From Maribacter sp. (GTDB lineage: Bacteria; Bacteroidota; Bacteroidia; Flavobacteriales; Flavobacteriaceae): DNA of 6,139 nucleotides. The notes beneath the pieces are model-generated. The model did not search any database. It was not told the DNA's origin and saw only the letters and a list, made by a program, of their open reading frames with translations. Location of the stretch: assembly GCA_018679695.1 (NCBI GenBank), contig JAHHKH010000154.1:1-6139 (forward strand), read 5' to 3'. The position numbers and the translations under genes are program-made. Within the stretch, counting starts at the first letter, position 1. Every line of letters starts with the position of its first letter. This document shows, in pieces, positions 1-4,560 of the stretch.

Positions 1-342
1 GGTTAAAGCAGCTTGGTAATAATTACACGAAGTCTGGGGTATGCCTAATAATTCAAAATAAGCCTGCATCAGGCCATCTTCACCAGGAGTACCATGAATC
101 GCATTGAAAATACAATCAAAGACAACAATTTGTTCATTGATATTTACGCTGAAATCGTGCTTATTTACAGCATATTCATCTCCCTGTTCATCAACATAGA
201 CCCATTTGTCCTTTAAAATATGGATTCTATAACGATCAAATTTATCTTTGTTCAAATACTCGTATACTACGTTGCCACTTTTGAGTGAAATATTGACTTC
301 ACTGGAGTATCCACCCATAATAATGGCCACTTTTTTCTTCAT
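1..342 (-). CDS. ddl: D-alanine--D-alanine ligase, N-terminal part (runs off left edge)
   Basis: This cytoplasmic ATP-dependent ligase joins two D-alanines to make the dipeptide that ends the peptidoglycan stem peptide. Exactly 114 codons are visible from an ATG at 342-340. The N-terminal fold is clear. It has MKKKVAIIMGGYSSE at residues 1-15, where the Gly-Gly and Glu15 correspond to the substrate-binding loop of known Ddl enzymes. ISLKSG follows at 18-23, HGTPGEDG at 83-90, and the Q93...LLGIPQTS segment at 93-105. The ATP-grasp domain and its catalytic residues lie outside the window. Bacteroidota Ddl is usually a little over 300 residues, so about one third is present. The start is well supported because the KKKVAIIMGG strand begins directly after it. 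No Shine-Dalgarno sequence is seen. The gene is divergent from the PASTA gene, a plausible cell-wall pairing. Confidence 0.95.
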   Translation of the reverse strand, partial: MKKKVAIIMGGYSSEVNISLKSGNVVYEYLNKDKFDRYRIHILKDKWVYVDEQGDEYAVNKHDFSVNINEQIVVFDCIFNAIHGTPGEDGLMQAYFELLGIPQTSCNYYQAALT

Positions 343-505
343 ATTCCAAATTTTACAAACGGTTGGTATCAGGGAAATTTTCCTGTTCAAAGTAAAGAAA
401 AAAGCAATGGCTTTTACTTCAAAATATCGATTTTTTTACCCTACCTAAGGCGTGCCAGATGAATTACCCATTTCATTTAGCAAGATTTGGGAGGCTTGCA
501 ACCCA

Positions 506-531
506 TTGTTTTGGCTCATTTCCTATATTTG
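506..531 (+). promoter_or_regulatory. Bacteroidota-type promoter for the PASTA/RluD-type pair
   Basis: TATATTTG at 524-531 is a perfect match to the TAnnTTTG -7 element of the Bacteroidota housekeeping sigma factor. TTG at 506-508 is a possible -33 element, but the 15-base gap is shorter than usual; another TTG at 496-498 gives 25 bases, which is rather long. Transcription would start near 537-540, leaving a leader of only about 10 bases before the ATG at 550. The rest of the 343-549 intergenic region shows no further gene. A ddl promoter on the other strand is expected here but I found only imperfect matches. Confidence 0.5.
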
Positions 532-549
532 TGCCGATAATCAAAGGCA

Positions 550-1137
550 ATGGGAAATTTTTTTAACTTTTTAAGAAGTAAGTCTTTTTTAATACAACTG
601 GGTTTGGCTCTGGTCGTTACTGTGGTTTTGGTTATACTAACTTTAAGATGGTTGAACCATTCTACCAATCATGGGGAATTTGTGGAAGTACCCGACTTTG
701 CAAAGATGTCTGTAATGGATATGAGAAAAGCCATTGAGGATGCGGGATTGCGTTATGAGGTTTTGGATTCCGCCAACTACAATCCAGATTATCCGAGATT
801 TTCGATTATTGAGCAGGACCCCAAAGCCGGTAACAAGGTAAAAGAAAATCGAAAGATTTACTTTACAGTGAATCCCTCGGGATATAAAAAAGTAACTGTA
901 CCCAATATAATCCAAGTTACCCAGCGTAATGCATCTTCGATGTTAAAAGCAGTCGGTTTAGACGTACAGCGGGTTACCTACATTGATGAATTGGGTAAGG
1001 ATATGGTATACCAAATTAAGTTCAAGGGAAAGTACATTAAACCTGGAGACAAACTTCCCAAGACCTCCAAAATAGAATTGGTCTGTGGCAATGGTACAAT
1101 TCCCGACCGTGCACAGATAAAGGCCGATTCGGACTAA
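550..1137 (+). CDS. Membrane-anchored PASTA-domain protein (no kinase domain)
   Basis: This 195-residue protein has a short cytoplasmic N-terminus with basic residues (R9, K11), one transmembrane helix at about residues 13-32, and a periplasmic part. Two PASTA-like repeats follow. The first is at about 43-109: VPDF at 47-50, an amphipathic helix ending in AGL at 65-67, then EQDPKAG at 88-94 and a closing strand. The second is at about 114-180: VPNI at 117-120, a helix ending in VGL at 135-137, and KPGDKLP at 164-170. PASTA domains bind peptidoglycan or beta-lactams in Gram-positive kinases and PBPs. Here no kinase or transpeptidase domain is attached, so the function is inferred only from the fold and the ddl neighbour. 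The start fits because AAAGG lies just upstream and the helix needs this N-terminus. The stop overlaps the next start (TAATG), so the two genes are probably co-translated. Confidence 0.88.
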   Translation: MGNFFNFLRSKSFLIQLGLALVVTVVLVILTLRWLNHSTNHGEFVEVPDFAKMSVMDMRKAIEDAGLRYEVLDSANYNPDYPRFSIIEQDPKAGNKVKENRKIYFTVNPSGYKKVTVPNIIQVTQRNASSMLKAVGLDVQRVTYIDELGKDMVYQIKFKGKYIKPGDKLPKTSKIELVCGNGTIPDRAQIKADSD

Positions 1138-2165
1138 TGATGGAACCAATAGTACCACAGGACCCCAGCGATGATGAACTTTTTGAGCATCATAAGTTCA
1201 TAGCTTCAAAAGGACAGGAGCCGCTTCGGGTAGACAAGTTTTTAATGAATTTTATTGAAAATGCCACGCGTAATAAAATTCAACAAGCAGCAAAAGACGG
1301 CCATATTTGGGTTAATGATAAGATTGTTAAGCAAAATTATAAGGTTAAAGCTGGTGATGAGGTAAAAGTGCTTTTTGAACACCCCCCGCATGAACTTTTA
1401 CTTACCCCAGAGGATATTCCTTTGGATATTGTTTACGAAGATGAGGTTCTTCTTGTGGTGAATAAACCTGCAGGGATGGTAGTCCACCCTGGCCATGGCA
1501 ATTACTCAGGAACTTTGATCAATGCATTATTGTTCCATGTCAGGGATTTGCCTACAAATAGCAATGAACGACCAGGTCTGGTGCATCGCATTGATAAGGA
1601 CACTTCAGGACTTTTGGTGATTGCCAAATCAGAGGCCGCTATGACAAATTTGGCAAAACAATTCTTTGATAAGACCTCTAAGAGGGAATATGTAGCTTTG
1701 GTTTGGGGCAATGTTGAGGATGATAGTGGCACCATTGAAGGTAATATAGCCAGAAATCCCAAGAACCGCTTACAGATGCAGGTTTTTCCCGAGGGTGATC
1801 AAGGTAAAGAAGCAATTACCCATTATAAGGTTTTGGAACGTCTAGGTTATGTGACGCTGGTTTCCTGTAAATTAGAGACAGGACGTACTCATCAGATACG
1901 CGTTCATATGAAGCATATAGGACATACTCTTTTTAATGATGAACGTTATGGTGGGGATAAAGTCTTAAAAGGCACAACTTTCACCAAATACAAGCAGTTT
2001 GTTGATAATGCCTTTAAGATTCTACCTAGACAGGCTTTGCATGCCAAAACACTAGGATTTTTGCATCCCGTTACTGGCGAAAGTATGCTATTTGACTCTG
2101 AAATTCCAGAAGATTTTGCCAATTGTATCGCGAAATGGAAGGACTATGCTAGGCATAGCAAGTAA
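1137..2165 (+). CDS. rluD: RluA/RluD-family 23S rRNA pseudouridine synthase
   Basis: The enzyme isomerises specific uridines to pseudouridine in rRNA; RluD modifies helix 69 of 23S rRNA in E. coli. The 342 residues begin with an acidic extension (about 1-27). An S4 RNA-binding domain follows at about 29-80, with LRVDKFL at 30-36 and a VNDKIV strand at 59-64. The catalytic domain has NKPAGMVVHPG at 109-119 and the signature HRIDKDTSG at 150-158, in which Asp153 is the expected catalytic nucleophile. Later it shows TGRTHQIRVHM at 248-258 and the LHA segment at 301-303. Nothing essential is missing and the length fits the family. ATG at 1137 overlaps the PASTA stop; a second ATG directly follows, so the start may be one codon later. 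The family is certain; RluD rather than RluA or RluC specificity is inferred from domain layout and length. Confidence 0.93.
   Translation: MMEPIVPQDPSDDELFEHHKFIASKGQEPLRVDKFLMNFIENATRNKIQQAAKDGHIWVNDKIVKQNYKVKAGDEVKVLFEHPPHELLLTPEDIPLDIVYEDEVLLVVNKPAGMVVHPGHGNYSGTLINALLFHVRDLPTNSNERPGLVHRIDKDTSGLLVIAKSEAAMTNLAKQFFDKTSKREYVALVWGNVEDDSGTIEGNIARNPKNRLQMQVFPEGDQGKEAITHYKVLERLGYVTLVSCKLETGRTHQIRVHMKHIGHTLFNDERYGGDKVLKGTTFTKYKQFVDNAFKILPRQALHAKTLGFLHPVTGESMLFDSEIPEDFANCIAKWKDYARHSK
2144..2158 (+). other. Small perfect hairpin at the 3' end of the RluD-type gene
   Basis: CTATGC (2144-2149), a three-base TAG loop and GCATAG (2153-2158) form a perfect 6-bp stem inside the last codons. GCATAG occurs again at 2166-2171 just after the stop. 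There is no T-run behind it, so it is not a standard intrinsic terminator. It may be a transcript-end stabilising structure or chance. Confidence 0.25.
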
Positions 2166-2218
2166 GCATAGATAATGGCTATACTTCGATTGAAAACTAC
2201 TTTCCTAACTAGATAGGA

Positions 2219-2244
2219 TTGTACGATATTCCTTTTTATTTTTA
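2219..2244 (+). promoter_or_regulatory. Weak promoter candidate upstream of yaaA
   Basis: The 97-base gap before yaaA contains TATTTTTA at 2237-2244, one mismatch from TAnnTTTG, with TTG at 2219-2221. The 15-base spacing is short. The region is T-rich, so chance matches are easy. yaaA could instead be read through from the upstream gene, since no convincing terminator lies between them. Confidence 0.2.
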
Positions 2245-2262
2245 TACTTAAAATAAATTGAT

Positions 2263-3024
2263 ATGAAGATTGTCATTTCTCCCGCGAAATCGCTTGATTT
2301 TGAAAGCCCCTTACCAACCTCAAAATACTCCCAACCACAGTTTTTAGAGCAAGCAGAGAAGTTGAATAAGGTTATGGCTAAAAAACGACCGAGGGCATTA
2401 TCCAAATTAATGGGTATATCAAATAATCTCGCAGAACTAAATTGGGAACGCAATCAAAAATTCTCAACTCCTTTTGACCCTTCGAACGCAAGGCCGGCCG
2501 TTTATGCTTTTAACGGGGATGTTTATTTAGGATTGGATGCTTATTCGATCCCAGAGCAAAAATTGGAGCGGCTTCAAGATACCCTGCGAATATTATCCGG
2601 GCTTTATGGTATATTAAAACCTTTGGATTTAATTCAACCTTATCGCCTTGAAATGGGCACACAAATGAGAATAGCACGAAAAAAGAACTTATACGAATTT
2701 TGGAAGAAGCAACTGACCGAATACCTGAATGCTGAATTGGAAGATGGTGAACTGTTTATAAATTTGGCCAGTAACGAATATTTTGGGGCAATCGATGAAA
2801 AAAAACTGAAGGTGCCTGTCATAACACCAATATTCAAGGACTGGAAAAACGACAAGTTGAAAGTCCTTAGCTTTTTTGCCAAAAAAGCCAGGGGTTCAAT
2901 GGTAAGATATATTCTTGATTCAAATGCAAGGTCCTTGGAGGATATTCGAGGCTTTGATCTTGATGGTTATATTTTTAGTAAGGAGCATACGCTAAAAGAG
3001 AATCAACCTGTATTTATTCGGTAG
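2263..3024 (+). CDS. yaaA: Peroxide stress protein YaaA (DUF328/UPF0246 family)
   Basis: YaaA is a cytoplasmic protein that in E. coli limits free intracellular iron, and so Fenton damage, during hydrogen peroxide stress. It also has a DNA-binding fold. The 253 residues match the family length (E. coli about 258). Conserved stretches are seen in order: MKIVISPAKSLDF at 1-13, GISNNLAELNWER at 51-63, AVYAFNGDVYLGLDA at 79-93, LSGLYGILKPLDLIQPYRLEMG at 111-132, INLASNEYF at 166-174, KARGSMVRYIL at 208-218, and GYIFS at 235-239. The ATG is firm because the family begins MKIVISPAK or similar. No Shine-Dalgarno is present, which is normal in this phylum. It lies on the same strand as the RluD-type gene, 97 bases downstream. 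Whether it is OxyR-controlled here cannot be seen. Confidence 0.94.
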   Translation: MKIVISPAKSLDFESPLPTSKYSQPQFLEQAEKLNKVMAKKRPRALSKLMGISNNLAELNWERNQKFSTPFDPSNARPAVYAFNGDVYLGLDAYSIPEQKLERLQDTLRILSGLYGILKPLDLIQPYRLEMGTQMRIARKKNLYEFWKKQLTEYLNAELEDGELFINLASNEYFGAIDEKKLKVPVITPIFKDWKNDKLKVLSFFAKKARGSMVRYILDSNARSLEDIRGFDLDGYIFSKEHTLKENQPVFIR

Positions 3025-3081
3025 AATATTTTCTTATGGAAAACGTTATTATCATAGCATATGAATTTAATTCAGTGTGAT

Positions 3082-3447
3082 ATGAAGCAATTTTCGATTT
3101 TGATAATGAGCGTCTTCCTAATCATTACCGCTTGTACAGACCGGGATGATGAGTTGAATGGTGTTCAGATTAGGGTAAGGAATGTCAGTTCACTTAATTA
3201 TGATACGATTCAAGTTGGTGGGGACGATATGGTACATAACAATGTAGCGCCAGATACTTATTCAGACTATCTGGTTTATGAAAGCGCTTATAGTTATGCT
3301 TATATTGCCATAAAATCCGGGGAAGATAATTTCGTTTTACAACCTATTGACTTTGTAGGTGAAACCGAACTGCCTTGGGGATTCTATACCTATGAAGTTG
3401 GATTGGATGCCGAGGGAAATGTGACCTTGAAATTTGTGATCGACTAG
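3082..3447 (+). CDS. Small lipoprotein of unknown function, possibly surface-exposed
   Basis: From the ATG at 3082 the protein has 121 residues and opens with a textbook lipoprotein signal: MKQ, a hydrophobic core, then the lipobox ITAC with the acylated Cys at residue 18. Directly after it comes TDRDDE, an acidic/charged stretch like the lipoprotein export signals that send Bacteroidota lipoproteins to the cell surface. The mature part is about 100 residues, predicted largely beta (V-I-R-V-R-N near the start, then Tyr-rich strands and QPIDFVGE, GFYTYEV near the end). I recall similar small lipoproteins in flavobacteria but cannot name a family. An in-frame ATG at 3061 would add seven residues (MNLIQCD) before the signal; I prefer 3082 because the signal peptide is then normal. 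The gene follows yaaA by 57 bases and converges on the THX gene with one base between stops. Confidence 0.75.
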   Translation: MKQFSILIMSVFLIITACTDRDDELNGVQIRVRNVSSLNYDTIQVGGDDMVHNNVAPDTYSDYLVYESAYSYAYIAIKSGEDNFVLQPIDFVGETELPWGFYTYEVGLDAEGNVTLKFVID

Positions 3448-3455
3448 ATCATTTC
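3429..3455. terminator. Palindrome across two convergent stop codons, possible weak terminator
   Basis: TGATC (3437-3441), loop GACTA, and GATCA (3447-3451) are a perfect 5-bp inverted repeat that includes parts of both stop codons (3445-3447 plus, 3451-3449 minus). GAAA at 3429-3432 and TTTC at 3452-3455 could extend the stem past a bulge. On the plus strand the following bases are T-rich, though these are lysine codons of THX read backwards. It is short and low in GC, so termination here is only a possibility. Confidence 0.25.
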
Positions 3456-3577
3456 GCTTTCTTTGCTGTTTTTTTCTTTGGCTTAACTGCAACTTTTGCT
3501 GCTTTTTTAGGCCTTCTAGCTCCGTATGATTTGTTAGTAATTTTACCTCTTCTGGTTTTGATATCGCCTTTACCCAT
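3449..3577 (-). CDS. 30S ribosomal protein THX (bTHX)
   Basis: This 42-codon gene is below the length most ORF scans accept. It reads MGKGDIKTRRGKI at residues 1-13, then TNKSYGARRPKK at 14-25, and a Lys/Ala-rich tail ending KKTAKKAK. The MGKGD-x-K-T-x-R-G-K-I start and the S-Y-G-x-x-R-P-K-K core are the signature of bTHX, the tiny basic protein first seen in the Thermus 30S head, where it fills a cavity among 16S rRNA helices. About 16 of 42 residues are Lys or Arg, as expected for rRNA contact. ATG at 3577-3575 and TGA at 3451-3449 are both clear. It is transcribed towards the lipoprotein gene and divergently from the glycosylase-like gene. No good promoter match was found for it; TTACTTTG on the minus strand at 3692-3685 is one base off the -7 consensus. 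Confidence 0.9.
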   Translation of the reverse strand: MGKGDIKTRRGKITNKSYGARRPKKAAKVAVKPKKKTAKKAK

Positions 3578-3654
3578 AATTTACTTATTTTTCTTAAAAT
3601 TACTGATTTTACTAGAAACCGTCAATTTAAGTTATGTTCTTTTCATTCCTAAGG

Positions 3655-3662
3655 TATATTTG
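3655..3662 (+). promoter_or_regulatory. -7 promoter element for the glycosylase-like gene
   Basis: TATATTTG is a perfect match to TAnnTTTG and identical to the element before the PASTA gene. No clear TTG stands at the expected -33 distance, so this is a half match. Transcription would begin around 3669, giving a leader of about 35-40 bases before the ATG at 3706. The rest of the 3578-3705 intergenic region shows no gene. Confidence 0.4.
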
Positions 3663-3705
3663 AATTTTGAACTATTATCCTTGACAAAGTAAATCCAATC
3701 GCAAT

Positions 3706-4374
3706 ATGTTTTTTCATGAACACCCATACGAACCTTTTCTTTTTGAGGAAGCAGAAAAATTGATTGTGGGTACACTACCCCCTCCAAGGTTTACATCCGG
3801 GGAATTGAAAATGGGTGATGTGAATTTCTGTTATGGAAGTAGGGATGGACAGCTATGGCACATTCTTGATCAAATTTTTAAATTGGATTTAAAGTTTGAA
3901 ACAACTTTGGAAGCGATTGCACAGCGGAAACAATTTCTGATCGATCGCAAAATAGGTATCTGTGATATTGTACAGAGTGCCGAAAGAATTAAAATTGATG
4001 CGTCGGATCTAGGGATGCATAATATTAAACTCAGGGATCTCATTTTTTACTTGCAACAATACCCGAATATTGAAACCCTATTGTTCACTGGGGGCAATAG
4101 TAAAAATGGACCGGAGTATTTTTTTCGTCAACAACTAAAACAAAAACGGATTAATTTGGAAGTAGTTAAGGGGCAAGTACCAAGAATTCATCAATTCAGG
4201 TTACCTTCCAATGAACATCCTGAAAGAATCATTCAAACAGTTTCACTTACCGCCCCTTCAGGTGCAGCCAATAGGGCCGTTGGTAGTCTGTATGCCTATA
4301 AAGAACTAAAGGCAAAAAATCCTTCTTTTAATACCTTTGACTTTAGGGTAATGCAGTATGCTCCATTTTTCTAA
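3706..4374 (+). CDS. Uracil-DNA glycosylase superfamily protein, divergent
   Basis: The 222-residue cytoplasmic protein resembles the UDG superfamily, whose members cut uracil, hypoxanthine or other damaged bases from DNA to begin base excision repair. Visible landmarks are KLIVGTLPPP at 18-27, in the place of motif 1 (strand plus G-x-x-P loop), NFCYGSRDGQLWHIL at 40-54, matching the region where MUG and HDG types have an aromatic/Gly stretch before a Trp, GICDIV at 84-89, a TLLFTGG strand at 124-130, and VSLTAPSGAANRAVG at 179-193. The last resembles motif 2 of MUG (N-P-S-G-L-N-R). The usual catalytic Asn of motif 1 is absent (Leu-Pro instead), so activity and substrate are open; family 6 (hypoxanthine-DNA glycosylase) also lacks that Asn. 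The start is the first ATG after the promoter-like element. Assignment is from motif resemblance only. Confidence 0.65.
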   Translation: MFFHEHPYEPFLFEEAEKLIVGTLPPPRFTSGELKMGDVNFCYGSRDGQLWHILDQIFKLDLKFETTLEAIAQRKQFLIDRKIGICDIVQSAERIKIDASDLGMHNIKLRDLIFYLQQYPNIETLLFTGGNSKNGPEYFFRQQLKQKRINLEVVKGQVPRIHQFRLPSNEHPERIIQTVSLTAPSGAANRAVGSLYAYKELKAKNPSFNTFDFRVMQYAPFF

Positions 4375-4560
4375 TCTACCTGCTGTTTTCCTAGCTATTA
4401 ATAAAATAGGAATTGTGTTGGTTTTGTACCGTCTTTACCGTATTTTGTTAATTGGTAAATTTTACAAATATGGGTTCGATGAATATGTCGATATTTGCCA
4501 GCTCAATTGGATTAATGAATCCCATCAAGCCTTAAGTGGCGAATATATTAATATAGATCT
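4375..4560 (+). promoter_or_regulatory. ppc upstream region with several short inverted repeats
   Basis: No gene is supported here. The region holds TTCCTA/TAGGAA (4388-4393 and 4407-4412), a possible weak terminator of the glycosylase-like gene; TTTACC/GGTAAA (4434-4439 and 4454-4459); the overlapping GTAAA-T-TTTAC palindrome (4455-4465); AATAT/ATATT (4482-4486 and 4491-4495); and the 12-base perfect palindrome TATATTAATATA (4544-4555) just before the ppc start. GATATTTG at 4489-4496 is one mismatch from the -7 consensus and could be the ppc promoter. In such AT-rich DNA some of these repeats are expected by chance. Confidence 0.3.

Noticed and set aside
388..395. TTACTTTG on the minus strand as a ddl promoter
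   Set aside because: It is one base off the consensus and has no TTG at a fitting distance; the same word at 3685-3692 shows how easily it arises.
248..448. Plus-strand 66-codon frame
   Set aside because: It lies largely antisense to the strongly supported ddl N-terminus and has no recognisable domain.
643..915. Minus-strand frames inside the PASTA, RluD-type and yaaA genes (also 958-1158, 1502-1762, 2205-2453, 2640-2882)
   Set aside because: Each is antisense to a gene with clear family motifs and shows no motif of its own.
3031..3052. TTTTC/GAAAA hairpin after yaaA as a terminator
   Set aside because: The stem is only five mostly A-T pairs and no T-run follows.
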